Source: Planctomycetia bacterium (GTDB taxonomy: Bacteria; Planctomycetota; Planctomycetia; Pirellulales; PNKZ01). From it: 50,445 nt of DNA. The DNA lies in contig JAIOPP010000042.1 in the NCBI GenBank assembly GCA_021413845.1, positions 1-50,445 on the forward strand, written 5' to 3'. Below are positions 7,892 to 17,100 of the stretch, piece by piece; within the stretch, counting starts at the first letter, position 1, and every line of letters begins with the position of its first letter. The notes under the pieces are model-generated. The model saw nothing but the letters and a program-made list of their open reading frames with translations, made no database searches and was not told where the DNA came from. Both the position numbers and the translations under genes were made by a program.

Positions 7892-8710
7892 ATGACGGCC
7901 GGCGATGAGCCTCAGCGACGTTGGGTCTTACTCGGTGCGAGTAACCTGACGCGTGGTCTCGCCACGGCCGTCGCGATCGCGCAGCGAACGCATCGGACGC
8001 CTATCGATCTCATGGCGGCCCTCGGCAACGGGCGCTCCTATGGATGGTATGCCCGCCTGCTTGGCCGCGGCTTGCCGGGGATCCTCGATTGCGGTTTGTG
8101 GCGCGATCTTGCCGCACGTGCGAAGCTGCCGACCTCGGCGCTGCTGACCGATATCGGCAACGACGTCATGTACGGTGCCGCGGTTGCCGAGATCCTCGAG
8201 TGGGTCGAAGCTTGCCTCGCGAGGCTCGCGAAAGTCGACGCCGAAGTCGTCGTGACGGGCCTGCCGCTCGTCAACTTGCCGCGGCTCGGCCCGATTCGGT
8301 TCCAGGCCTTCCGCAGGCTGTTTTTCCCGAGAAATAGGGATAGTTTGGCACAAGTGACCGAGCGTTGCCTAGCCGTCGATGCGGGCGTTCGAGGGTTGGC
8401 CGAGCGCTTCGGCGCCACGTTCGTCGAGCCGCGCGCAGCGTGGTATGGGCTCGACCCGATTCACTATCGCCGGTCGCAATGGCGCGCGGCTTGGCAAGAA
8501 ATTTTATTACGAGACGCGGCGCAGAGCGGCGACCGGAGCCGTGAGGCCGATAACGATTATGAAAGTGTCTCGTCGCTCGATCACTCGGTCGCGTCTTGGT
8601 TGCGAACGCAATTTTGGTTGCCCGAAGAACGTTGGTTGTTCGGCATCGCGCAACGCCGCCGACAACCGAGCGTGGTGCTCGACGATGCCACGCGAATCTC
8701 GCTGTATTGA
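7892..8710 (+). CDS. SGNH/GDSL hydrolase-like protein
   Basis: 272 residues. Block-like features of the SGNH fold are visible: GASN near residues 16-19 in the position of the GDS nucleophile block, a GNGRSYGW block near 45-52, TDIGND near 87-92 (Asn/Asp of block III), and LDPIHY near 189-194 resembling the block V DxxH. The nucleophilic Ser would be Ser17. No signal peptide, so probably cytoplasmic. The hydrolysed ester is unknown. The gene stands alone, 75 bp after the M50 protease, and is followed by a possible terminator at 8707-8753. Confidence 0.6.
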   Translation: MTAGDEPQRRWVLLGASNLTRGLATAVAIAQRTHRTPIDLMAALGNGRSYGWYARLLGRGLPGILDCGLWRDLAARAKLPTSALLTDIGNDVMYGAAVAEILEWVEACLARLAKVDAEVVVTGLPLVNLPRLGPIRFQAFRRLFFPRNRDSLAQVTERCLAVDAGVRGLAERFGATFVEPRAAWYGLDPIHYRRSQWRAAWQEILLRDAAQSGDRSREADNDYESVSSLDHSVASWLRTQFWLPEERWLFGIAQRRRQPSVVLDDATRISLY

Positions 8711-8753
8711 GCGTGAGCGGCGCTCGATAGCGCTTGTGTAGCGCTCAATTTTT
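8707..8753 (+). terminator. Candidate intrinsic terminator after the SGNH gene
   Basis: TTGAGCG at 8707-8713 pairs with CGCTCAA at 8742-8748, followed by TTTTT. The interior contains further GAGCG/CGCTC repeats that could form a branched stem. It overlaps the stop codon. Confidence 0.5.
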
Positions 8754-9324
8754 CGCCGGCGAAGCGATGCCGAGTGCATACGCCGCCGAGCGCTTCGTGC
8801 ACACGGTCGAACGGCGCTTCGATGATGGATCACGAGCGCGCAAACGATGCGATCGAGCATGCTCTCGACGAGCGCGCGATGCTGCCGATAGAAAAAATCT
8901 TGGCGTGCGTCAAGGATTTTTGAAAAATAGCGTTGCAGAAACGAAAAGAATTCGTACAGTTACTCGACAAGGTTCATCACTCAGACAAGTAGACTCGCCG
9001 AGCAACGATCGATCGCAAGATCGATCAAGTGAACCAGAGACTCGGATCGACTGAAGTTCCGCTTCGCTCGCAAGAACGAAACGGAAAGACGATCGAGCCG
9101 CGAACTTGGTTTCGGATGAGTTCGGCGAGCCTTGTGATAGGATGTCCGTTTCTTGTTAAGGGTGCGAATCGCTCGACACCGGTGCGTCGACGAAGGTGGC
9201 CTCAGGATTCATCGTTTGCAAACCAAGCTCTGCTTGTTTGCAAAGGTGAGTTCTGAATATTTTCGGCGACGCGACGATCGGTAGAGGGATCTCACCGAGT
9301 TTTTTCATTTCGGAGGACCGATCC
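8754..9324. other. 570-bp leader region of the 22-codon gene, no protein gene seen
   Basis: No convincing coding frame. It contains A-rich stretches near 8891-8950 and a hairpin with GATCGATC stems and a GCAA loop (9007-9026), a GNRA-type tetraloop suggestive of RNA structure. The last 100 bp carry the leader of the micro-protein gene at 9325. I see no promoter I can defend. Confidence 0.4.
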
Positions 9325-9393
9325 ATGGCCAAGAAGAAAAAAGCTGCTGCTGCCAAGCCCGCCAAGAAGGCTGCCAAGAAGAAGAAGAAGTAG
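9325..9393 (+). CDS. 22-residue Lys/Ala-rich micro-protein
   Basis: ATG at 9325 preceded by GGAGG at 9312-9316 (8-nt spacing), a near-perfect RBS. It encodes 22 residues: 12 Lys, 8 Ala, 1 Pro and the initiator Met, arranged as Lys runs (residues 3-6, 14-15, 18-22) separated by Ala. Stop is TAG at 9391-9393. The composition resembles the tails of histone H1-like and other nucleic-acid-binding bacterial proteins, so binding to DNA, RNA or ribosomes is a reasonable guess. Its own RBS, isolated position and the strong terminator downstream at 9549 favour a real gene. No known family is claimed; it could be a leader peptide or translational regulator instead. Confidence 0.6.
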   Translation: MAKKKKAAAAKPAKKAAKKKKK

Positions 9394-9548
9394 CTTCTTC
9401 TCCGTCGGGTAGTCGCGTCGTCGGGATTTTATCCTGATGTGCGGCACCGGTAGGCGGTCTGCGGCACGGCGAGGTTGTGTCTCGAACACGATTTCTCCCT
9501 CGACCCAGGCAACTGCTTCCCCGACGGACAGCAGGCAACACCGAGACA

Positions 9549-9583
9549 GGGCCGCTCGACCGATGTCGAGCGGCCCTATTTTT
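9549..9583 (+). terminator. Strong intrinsic terminator
   Basis: A perfect 12-bp GC-rich stem (9549-9560 with 9565-9576), 4-nt loop CGAT, then TATTTTTTT. It ends the transcript of the 22-codon gene, leaving about 155 nt of 3' untranslated RNA, or a small RNA, between 9394 and 9548. Confidence 0.88.
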
Positions 9584-9646
9584 TTGCGCGACTCTCTTTT
9601 TGCGCGACCTTTAGTTTTGCGCGATCCGTTTTTTGCACGATTCGTG
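9580..9646. repeat. Imperfect tandem repeats of 16-17 bp
   Basis: Four consecutive units beginning TTTTGCGCGA or TTTTGCACGA follow the terminator's T-tract. The first T-tract is shared with the terminator. No function is evident. Confidence 0.6.
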
Positions 9647-10211
9647 CCGCGCCGAGCATTTCCGCCCGCAAAACATCGGCGGTCGGTTCAAGTGCGATTT
9701 CTTGAGTCGACGTGGCTGTTCCCGTCGCACGCGACGTTTGCCGCTTGTCGTCCCATGCGCTTCTTCGCGGACAGCATCAACACCGGGAAGCGACCGCCGG
9801 TTGCAGTATTCCTATTCGTGCAACTAGGTGAGGCCGTTCATCGCTTAGGGCGATCATCTACGGCGAGCGGCAAATGTATTCACGATCATCTTGTCGCGCA
9901 AGTTCACTCCGTCTTTCCCCACAAAACGCCTCGCGCTCAAACACGATTTTCGAGCGGCGATAGTGCATCTCGTCGCGTGACTTTCGACGATGAATTGCCT
10001 GGCCGATTACCACGAAATACATCTGCTCTTAAATAGGGAAAACCGCATGAGATGGAAAACCACGCAATGGTCATAAAGTAACTATTTAGAGTAGGTTCGC
10101 CTCACCGTCTTCTACCCCACCAACCGACCTATTCAAATACCGTTCGACCCACGATTCGCGCGTGCGGAAGTGCCGTCAAACGGCCGTATTTACCACGTCG
10201 AAGTTGCCACG
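9647..10211. other. Non-coding stretch upstream of the FixL-like kinase
   Basis: No credible gene. 10020-10130 is noticeably more AT-rich than the rest and is the likely promoter region for the sensor kinase. No operator was recognised. Confidence 0.4.
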
Positions 10212-11540
10212 ATGCACAGCGAAAAGCCAACCCAAAAGCCATCGCCTATCTCCGGTTTCTCGCAGAGCCGATCTTCCTGCGATGAGGCTCTTCGATCGAC
10301 GGGACGGAGATTCGATCTCGCTGAAGTTCCCAGGCCCGACGTGCGATCGTCGGTGAAGAAGTTTGCGTGCGGCACCGACCTCTTAAGATCGCCCACCGTG
10401 GAAAATCTTTCGTCTCAAGACGAACTCTTTCGGCTCTTTATCGAGCATGTTCAAGACCGCGCCATCTACATGCTGGATCCAGGCGGCAACATCGTCACGT
10501 GGAACGAAGGTGCGCGGCGGATGACCGGCTTTGCGTCGGACGAGATCGTCGGACGCCCTTGTTCCTCTCTGGGTCGTGCCGAAGACCTCTCCGCAGATCT
10601 ACTGCAACGGATCTTATCTCTCGCCGAGGCCCAAGGTCGACACGAACGGGAAGCGATCCAAGTCCGCCAAGACGGCTCTTGCTACTTCGCCGAAGTCACG
10701 CTCGTTCCGCTGCGCAGCGTTGCCGGAAGCTTGCTCGGCTTTGCGAACATCGTTCACGACATCACCAACCGCAAACAAACCGACGATCTGCTTCGCAACC
10801 GCTTCGTCGAATCCGCGCACATGGCTCGCTTGAGCACCGTCGGGCAGATGGTGGCGGAATTGGCCCATGAGATCAATCAACCGCTGGCAGCCGCAGCCAA
10901 CTACGCTCGGGCCTGCATCAATTTCGGTCGAAGCGGGAAATGCTCGGCCTCGCCCGAGATCTTGGAATGGATGGAGCGGTGCGCTGCACAGTCGATGCGC
11001 GCGATTCAGATCGCCAATCGCCTCGCCACATTCGTCAAGAAAGACGACGGCCGGCGGACTTGGGTTCAAATCAACACCCTCGTTCAACATGTCCTCTCTC
11101 ATGCCTTGCCGACTTTGCATTCCGGCCTCGATGCCTTTACGCCGATCGAAGCCGAAACCAAGTTCGACGCATCCGAACCGGAGATCCTGGCCGATCCCGT
11201 TCAGATCGAGCAGGTGCTTCTCAATCTGATTCGTAACGCCGTCGAAGCGATGCACGAGCTGCCGACTCGCAAACATAGGATCACGATCCGCACTGCCACC
11301 GATGATGCTTTCGTGTCGATCTCGGTCGGCGATACCGGTTCCGGTATCGCAGCTGAAAAGCTCGCGCGGTTGTTCGATCCTTTCTTCACCACCAAAGCCT
11401 CGGGCCTAGGGCTCGGCTTATCGATTATTCGCTCGATCGTCGAAAGCCACGGCGGACGCATGAGCGTCGAGTCGAGCGCGGCAGGAACTATCTTTGCTTT
11501 TACACTTCCGATTTCGAAAGGCGAACACATCCCATGCTGA
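10212..11540 (+). CDS. PAS-domain sensor histidine kinase, FixL-like
   Basis: About 442 residues. A PAS domain (about residues 60-165) is followed by a dimerisation/phosphoacceptor helix with AHEINQPLAAAANY (phosphorylated His near 219) and a HATPase domain with an N box (NLIRNAVEAMHE), G1 box (GDTGSGI), F box (FDPFFTTK) and G2 box (GLGLGLSI). It lacks membrane segments, so it is cytoplasmic. Architecture and H box match the FixL/DctB (HPK4) type, but the PAS domain shows no heme-ligand His motif I can identify, so oxygen sensing is not implied. Start: ATG at 10212 with GAAG 8 nt upstream; GTG at 10170 is an alternative. It overlaps the next gene by 7 bp. Confidence 0.88.
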   Translation: MHSEKPTQKPSPISGFSQSRSSCDEALRSTGRRFDLAEVPRPDVRSSVKKFACGTDLLRSPTVENLSSQDELFRLFIEHVQDRAIYMLDPGGNIVTWNEGARRMTGFASDEIVGRPCSSLGRAEDLSADLLQRILSLAEAQGRHEREAIQVRQDGSCYFAEVTLVPLRSVAGSLLGFANIVHDITNRKQTDDLLRNRFVESAHMARLSTVGQMVAELAHEINQPLAAAANYARACINFGRSGKCSASPEILEWMERCAAQSMRAIQIANRLATFVKKDDGRRTWVQINTLVQHVLSHALPTLHSGLDAFTPIEAETKFDASEPEILADPVQIEQVLLNLIRNAVEAMHELPTRKHRITIRTATDDAFVSISVGDTGSGIAAEKLARLFDPFFTTKASGLGLGLSIIRSIVESHGGRMSVESSAAGTIFAFTLPISKGEHIPC

Positions 11541-12154
11541 ACGAAGCCACCGTTTTTATCGTTGACGACGATCCGGCATTTCTTGATTCGCTGTCTTTGC
11601 TCATCCTTTCGATGGGGCTCCAGGTGAAGACTTTCGGATCTTACGAAACGTTCATCGAAGCCTTCGATCAGACGCAAGCCGGCTGCATCATTCTCGATGT
11701 GCGCATGCCCAACATGAGCGGCCTCGCGATGCAGGAGAAGTTGAAGCAATATCCCCTCTGTCCGCCGATCGTTATTCTCACCGGACACGCCGAAGTGCCC
11801 GTCGCGCTCCGGGCCTTTCGTCAGGGCGCACTCGATTTCCTGCAAAAAACGTTTGAAGAGTTCGAGCTGCGCGACGTGATTCAGCGCGCCATCGCTCTGG
11901 ATACCGAGCGCCGCGCCGCCCATGGCCGACGAGAAGCGATGTCGTCGCGGCTGGCTCTGTTGAGCCAAGCCGAGCGGCAAGTGCTCAATTTAGTCATTGA
12001 AGGGCATCCGAATAAGAAAATCGCTTCGACCCTCGAAGTCAGTCGTCGGGCCGTCGAAGATCGCCGCGCACGCCTCATGCAGAAGCTCCGTGTCGATAAT
12101 CTTCCCGAACTCGTGAAATTCGCCGTCAGCGCCGGGATCGCAGCGAGCGTCTAA
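11534..12154 (+). CDS. FixJ-like response regulator (REC plus LuxR-type HTH)
   Basis: 206 residues. The receiver domain has the acidic pocket VDDD at residues 10-13, a phosphoacceptor Asp in ILDVRMP near 55, Thr in ILTGHAE near 83 and Lys in LQKTF near 104. The C-terminal 65 residues form a GerE/LuxR HTH (SQAERQVLNLVIEG, then NKKIASTLEVSRRAVEDRRARLMQK). This is the FixJ/TtrR/NarL architecture: phosphorylation should release or dimerise the DNA-binding domain. It is translationally coupled to the upstream FixL-like kinase (7-bp overlap), so the two form a pair. The adjacent PSCyt1 gene, 204 bp downstream in the same direction, is a possible target but no operator was recognised. Confidence 0.9.
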   Translation: MLNEATVFIVDDDPAFLDSLSLLILSMGLQVKTFGSYETFIEAFDQTQAGCIILDVRMPNMSGLAMQEKLKQYPLCPPIVILTGHAEVPVALRAFRQGALDFLQKTFEEFELRDVIQRAIALDTERRAAHGRREAMSSRLALLSQAERQVLNLVIEGHPNKKIASTLEVSRRAVEDRRARLMQKLRVDNLPELVKFAVSAGIAASV

Positions 12155-12358
12155 GCTCGATCAGCAAACAGATTCGTAATGAAGATCGACCGCTGCGGCG
12201 CGATTTGCTCGTGCCGCAGCGCCACTGGCTCTATTGTTCCGCAACGGCGCGGCATTTATACTCTTAGCATGGGCTCGCGACCTGCGTCGGCTCATTCGTC
12301 GCCCGCCTTCCTACGCCCTGCCCGCTCGCTCACTCCGCCATCCCGCCTCGGAGTCGTC

Positions 12359-15004
12359 ATGCCGTCGGTTCGATCTTTGCATAAGCTTTCCGTGTGCTGT
12401 GCTCGAGCGATTCGATGCGCGCCCTTCCTGCTGATCGCGGCAACCGTTTTCATCGGTGCCGATCGGCCATCTCTAGCAGCGGAACGCTCCGCCGACCACG
12501 ACTTCTTCGAGAAGAAGATTCGGCCGGTGCTCGTCGAACATTGCTACAAGTGCCATTCGGCAGCCGCGGGAAAAGCCGAAGGAGGCCTCTCTCTCGACAC
12601 GCGCAGCGCGATGCGCGCCGGCGGCTCGAGCGGCCCGGCGGTCGTTCCTTCGGACGAAGATAAAAGCTTGATCCTCGCCGCGATTCGCCACGACGGCCTC
12701 GCGATGCCGCCCGATAGGAAGCTGCCCGCGGAAGTGATCGCCGACTTCGAGCGTTGGATCGCCGCAGGCGCCGCCGACCCGCGCGACGGCTCGGCTCCCG
12801 TCGTCAAGCCGACCGTCGACTACGCCGAAGCGCGCAAACATTGGGCCTTCCAACCGCTTCGCGTCGTCGCTCCGCCGACCACGCTCGATGCCGCTTGGTC
12901 GCTCGACCCGATCGATCGCTTCGTGCTCGCGAAGTTGGAAGCGGCCGGCGTTCGTCCCGCGCCGCAGGCCGAGCGCCGCACGCTCTTGCGACGAGCCTCA
13001 TTCCTGCTCACCGGCCTGCCGCCGACTCCCGCGGAAGTCGCCGCGCTCGAAGCTTCGCCGGCTCCGAATCAAGCGACCGCTTACGCAGAGACGGTCGATC
13101 GCCTTCTCGCTTCGCCGGAGTTCGGCGTGCGCTGGGGTCGTCATTGGCTCGACACGGCGCGCTATGCCGAGTCGAACGGCAAGAATATGAACCTCTGGTG
13201 GCCGCACGCGTGGCGCTATCGCGACTACGTGATCGACGCGTTGAACCGCGACCTGCCGTACGATCGATTTCTGCGCGAGCAAATCGCCGGCGACTTACTT
13301 CCCGCGGACAACGACACGGCCCGCACCGTGCAGATCACGGCGACCGGCTTCCTTGCGATCGGCTCGAAATCCTACGAAGAAGCTTCGGCCCGCGAACGAT
13401 TGATTCTGGAAATGGCCGACGATCAGATCGACGTCGTGATGCGCGGGATGCTCGGGCTCACCGTCGCCTGCGCTCGCTGCCACGACCATAAGTTCGACCC
13501 GATTCCGCAGACCGAATACTATGCCTTGGTCGGAATCTTCCAAAGCAGCGAAACGCTGTGCGGACCAGGCCCGAAGCACAACGGATACAAAGGAAGCGAC
13601 TCGGCCTACCAAGCTATCGGCAAAAATCCCGAGCTGCTACGCGTCCCTTATGAGGCGCATGACAAACTCGCGCGCGACAAAGATGCCGCGCTGGGCAAAC
13701 TTCGAGCCGATCGCTACCGCAATTTCAATACGAAGACCGCGCTTGAGATCGAACGCAAAGCGGCCGAAGCGAAAGTCCCTCTCAAGCCCGCGGTTCTGGC
13801 CGCGATCGATGCGAAACTCAAAGTCGAGATCAACAAGATCGCCGAGTGGGATGCTAAGATCGCAGCGACGCAAAAAGAACTCGCGCATTTGAACGCCAGC
13901 TACCCACCGGCGCCGGGCTATGCGATGGCGATGCGCGAAGCGGCGAAGCCGGCCGACTGCGCGTTGCGCCTGCGCGGCGAATGGAAGCGACCGGATGTCG
14001 TCGTACCCAGAGGAACACCGTCTCTCTTCCAGCTCGCGGGCGCCACGAAGATCGAACCGCAAGCAAGCGGGCGTCTGCAACTCGCCGCGTGGATCGCCGA
14101 CGCGCAGAACCCGCTGACGGCCCGCGTCGCAGTGAACCGGATTTGGCATCATCTGTTCGGGCAAGGGCTCGTCGAAACGCTCGACAACTTCGGCAACCTC
14201 GGCGATCGGCCGAGCCATCCGGAGCTGCTCGACTATCTCGCAGCCGAGTTTATGCGCGACGGTTGGAGCACCAAGCGATTCATCCGTCGGCTGATGCTCA
14301 CGCGCACCTTTCAGCTTGCCGTCGACGAGCACTTGCCCCTAGCGGCGCTTGATCCCGACAATCGCCTCTTCGGTCGACGCGTCGTTCAACGGCTCGAAGC
14401 CGAGGCGATTCGCGATGCCATGCACGCCTCCGCCGGCACGCTGGAGCTCGCTCGTCCGGTAGGTTCGCAAATCATGAAAGCGACGGTCGATTCGGCCAAC
14501 TCGATCCAGCAACCTCCTCCGGGTGAAATGGATCGGACGCCGCGCAGCATCTATCTGACGATGGTTCGCTCGGCGGTGCCCGAGATGTTTGCGTTGTTCG
14601 ACTTCCCCGACCCTTCGCTTCCGGCAGCCCGACGCGAACAACGAACCTTGCCGACGCAGGCGCTCTACCTGATGAACTCGCCGCTGGTCGTCGCCCAATC
14701 GCTCAAGCTAGCCGAGCGGGTCTTAAACGATGCGACGCTCCCAGACGATGCGGCACGGATCGACCGCGCTTATCTGCTCTGCTTCGGTCGCCACGCACGC
14801 ACCAACGAGCAAGAACGAGCGATTGCCTATTTGAACGCCGAGGCGACGCCCACAGTTGCTCCTAAGACTCCCCTGCCGGTCGCTGCAGCACCGAATCTTT
14901 CAGTACCGGCCGCTACAGTAGCGGTCGTTTCAGCACGTCTCGAGGCCTGGACGTCGTTTTGCCAAACGCTCTTCGCCGCCGCCGAATTCCGCTATCTTCC
15001 TTGA
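12359..15004 (+). CDS. Planctomycete cytochrome C/DUF1549/DUF1553 protein
   Basis: 881 residues with a signal peptide (residues 1-40; hydrophobic core FLLIAATVFIGA and a likely cut after ALAA-like SLAAE). PSCyt1 heme motif CYKCH at about residues 62-66; DUF1549 about 145-350; DUF1553 about 560-830. A Lys/Ala-rich helical insert lies near 430-510. The family is expanded in planctomycetes, is exported, and is normally encoded next to a DUF1501 protein, as here (8 bp gap). Proposed roles in the literature involve degrading complex polysaccharides, but no enzymatic activity is visible in the sequence. Start: ATG at 12359 with GGAG 6 nt upstream; the frame is open upstream but lacks a signal peptide there. 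Confidence 0.92.
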   Translation: MPSVRSLHKLSVCCARAIRCAPFLLIAATVFIGADRPSLAAERSADHDFFEKKIRPVLVEHCYKCHSAAAGKAEGGLSLDTRSAMRAGGSSGPAVVPSDEDKSLILAAIRHDGLAMPPDRKLPAEVIADFERWIAAGAADPRDGSAPVVKPTVDYAEARKHWAFQPLRVVAPPTTLDAAWSLDPIDRFVLAKLEAAGVRPAPQAERRTLLRRASFLLTGLPPTPAEVAALEASPAPNQATAYAETVDRLLASPEFGVRWGRHWLDTARYAESNGKNMNLWWPHAWRYRDYVIDALNRDLPYDRFLREQIAGDLLPADNDTARTVQITATGFLAIGSKSYEEASARERLILEMADDQIDVVMRGMLGLTVACARCHDHKFDPIPQTEYYALVGIFQSSETLCGPGPKHNGYKGSDSAYQAIGKNPELLRVPYEAHDKLARDKDAALGKLRADRYRNFNTKTALEIERKAAEAKVPLKPAVLAAIDAKLKVEINKIAEWDAKIAATQKELAHLNASYPPAPGYAMAMREAAKPADCALRLRGEWKRPDVVVPRGTPSLFQLAGATKIEPQASGRLQLAAWIADAQNPLTARVAVNRIWHHLFGQGLVETLDNFGNLGDRPSHPELLDYLAAEFMRDGWSTKRFIRRLMLTRTFQLAVDEHLPLAALDPDNRLFGRRVVQRLEAEAIRDAMHASAGTLELARPVGSQIMKATVDSANSIQQPPPGEMDRTPRSIYLTMVRSAVPEMFALFDFPDPSLPAARREQRTLPTQALYLMNSPLVVAQSLKLAERVLNDATLPDDAARIDRAYLLCFGRHARTNEQERAIAYLNAEATPTVAPKTPLPVAAAPNLSVPAATVAVVSARLEAWTSFCQTLFAAAEFRYLP

Positions 15005-15012
15005 GACCTGCC

Positions 15013-16398
15013 ATGAGCCTTTTCGACGTCCCGCAATCTCGCGCACCGCTGCTCTCGCGTCGTCATTGGCTGAGCACGATGTCGGCCGGCTTCGGTGCGC
15101 TGGCGTTCGCCGGCATCACCGCCGAACAAGCCGCTCGGGGCGCATCGCAAGTCGCCCCCCATTTTACGCCGCGCGCCAAGCGGGTCGTGTTCCTCTTCAT
15201 GCGCGGCGCGCCGTCGCAGATGGAGACCTTCGACTACAAGCCGCGCCTCAACGCCGACAACGGTAAGCCCTCGCCGAACAAGAACATGAAGCTGTTCGGC
15301 TCGCAATGGAAGTTCGCTCGGCGCGGGCAAAGTGGCTTGTGGATCTCCGACCTCATGCCGCACACGGCTCGCGTCGCCGACGATCTCTGCATCCTCAACG
15401 GGATGAAGACCGACCACTTGAACCATCCGGAAGCATCCGACCAAATGCACACCGGTAGTTTTCAATTCGAGCGTCCTTCGCTCGGATCTTGGGTCCTCTA
15501 CGGGCTCGGCACCGAAAACCAAAACCTGCCGGGCTTCGTTTCGATCAAGCCGCCGGTCGTCTTAGGCGGGGCTCGTTACTACGGCTCCGCATTCCTGCCT
15601 CCCGCTTACCAAGGCCTACCGATCGGCACGATGGACGTCGCGATGGCGAAGGCCAAGCTCTCGAACACATCGCATCCTTCGCTCACGCGCGAAGCTCAAC
15701 GTCGGCAGCTCGATCTCTTAGCGGCGGCGAACCGCGACTTCGCGGCCGAACAAGGAGATGCTTCCGGCGCGATCGACGGCGTCATTCGCTCCTACGAGTC
15801 GGCGTTTCGGATGCAGCAAGAGCTGCCGCAACTGCTCGATCTCAAGCACGAAACGCAAGCCACGCTCGATCTCTACGGCGCAGCGACCGGCGATTCCCTC
15901 GACTTCGGCAGGCAATGTCTGACCGCTCGTCGCTTGCTCGAAGCCGGCGTCCGCTTCGTCGAGCTCACGCACGACAACTGGGACCATCACGCCGGCGTGG
16001 CGAAGAGCATGCCTTCCAAGTGCAAGCAGATCGATCAACCGATCGCGGGCCTGCTCACCGACTTGAAGCAACGGGGCCTGCTGGAAGATACGCTTGTAGT
16101 CTGGGGAGGAGAATTCGGCCGCTCGCCCGACGATCGGACGAGCGACGGTCGCGGACACAACAAAGACGGCTTCACGATGTGGCTCGCCGGCGGCGGCGTA
16201 CGCGGCGGCATGGCTTACGGCAGCACCGATGAATACGGCTTCCGCGCAGTCGACGGCATCGTCCACACGCACGATCTTCATGCGACGATTCTCCATCAAC
16301 TCGGCCTCGATCACGAAAAGCTGACTTATCGCTACGGCGGTCGCGACTTCCGCCTGACCGATGTCCACGGTCGAGTCGTGCGCGAAGTGATCTCGTAG
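15013..16398 (+). CDS. DUF1501 domain protein (sulfatase-like fold), Tat-type signal
   Basis: 461 residues. The N-terminus has SRRHWLS with twin Arg at 16-17 and a hydrophobic stretch to about 45, a Tat export signal. The mature part is the DUF1501 domain related to the alkaline phosphatase/sulfatase superfamily: FLFMRGAPSQMETFDYKP near 58-75, LELTHDNWDHH near 320, VVWGGEFGRSP near 365, GRGHN near 383 and THDLHATILHQLGLD near 420. His/Asp residues in these blocks resemble metal ligands. Starts 8 bp after the DUF1549/DUF1553 gene; the pair almost always occurs together and probably works as one secreted system. Confidence 0.92.
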   Translation: MSLFDVPQSRAPLLSRRHWLSTMSAGFGALAFAGITAEQAARGASQVAPHFTPRAKRVVFLFMRGAPSQMETFDYKPRLNADNGKPSPNKNMKLFGSQWKFARRGQSGLWISDLMPHTARVADDLCILNGMKTDHLNHPEASDQMHTGSFQFERPSLGSWVLYGLGTENQNLPGFVSIKPPVVLGGARYYGSAFLPPAYQGLPIGTMDVAMAKAKLSNTSHPSLTREAQRRQLDLLAAANRDFAAEQGDASGAIDGVIRSYESAFRMQQELPQLLDLKHETQATLDLYGAATGDSLDFGRQCLTARRLLEAGVRFVELTHDNWDHHAGVAKSMPSKCKQIDQPIAGLLTDLKQRGLLEDTLVVWGGEFGRSPDDRTSDGRGHNKDGFTMWLAGGGVRGGMAYGSTDEYGFRAVDGIVHTHDLHATILHQLGLDHEKLTYRYGGRDFRLTDVHGRVVREVIS

Positions 16399-16464
16399 TC
16401 GGCAGCATCATAGTAGACGGCGCGCTGGCTTGCTCGACGAGGCGCATCTGCTACGTTACGCCGT

Positions 16465-16905
16465 ATGAGCACGACCCGTTACGAGTTCGCCGTCACGATT
16501 CATGCCCGGCCCGTGGTCGCGCTCGCCGGCGATTCCTTTTCGCTACGAGGCTTAGAGCTGCCGACTTTGCAGCTCGCGCCTGCCGACTTCGCAGGTTTCG
16601 CGCGGACTTTCGAGGAAGTCGCCGCAGCGCTCGAACGCTTAGAGCGCATGTTCTTCGAACCCGACGGTTCTTTCGTGTGGGTCTCTTCCGATCCGCAAGA
16701 CGCTTGGCAACTCGACGGCGTCCTCTACGACCGCGACGGCCGAATGCTGCACGTCGACCTCAAGGGGACTTGCCCTCCCACCGCGCTCGATCGACTCCTC
16801 CAAACGTTTGGCGCGCCGCCGACGCAGGTCGTTTTTCAGCTAACGCGCGAAGCCCTGTTCCTCGATGAAGATCCGTTTCGTCGCTACGCCGCGGCCGGTT
16901 CGTAG
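16465..16905 (+). CDS. Hypothetical protein, 146 residues
   Basis: A soluble acidic protein without signal peptide or membrane segment. It alternates predicted strands and helices, with a long amphipathic helix at about 45-65 (FARTFEEVAAALERLERM) and a segment FVWVSSDPQDAWQLDG near 72-87. I do not recognise a family. Codon use matches the neighbours, so it is native. It lies 66 bp after the DUF1501 gene in the same direction; a shared transcript is possible. Confidence 0.65.
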   Translation: MSTTRYEFAVTIHARPVVALAGDSFSLRGLELPTLQLAPADFAGFARTFEEVAAALERLERMFFEPDGSFVWVSSDPQDAWQLDGVLYDRDGRMLHVDLKGTCPPTALDRLLQTFGAPPTQVVFQLTREALFLDEDPFRRYAAAGS

Positions 16906-17100
16906 CGTAAGCGAACGATTACAACCGCCGGCGAAATAATCGCCGCGAGCGGCGAAAGGTTGGTCGCACCTCGCGCTCGGAACCGCGCTGAAAACCGGCT
17001 ATTTTATCGGCAACGCTCGAATGCCGACTGCCGGCCACGCACGGCACGGTCGTTGCTCTGGTTCGCAGCAACCGACATCAACTCCTTCGAGCCTCCGACG

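Noticed and set aside
9437-10036. A 199-codon plus-strand frame
   Set aside because: It would run through the strong terminator at 9549-9583 and the tandem repeats; no protein character.
12179-12358. Earlier start for the cytochrome/DUF1549 protein
   Set aside because: The frame is open, but the signal peptide begins at 12359, which also has a GGAG ribosome binding site.
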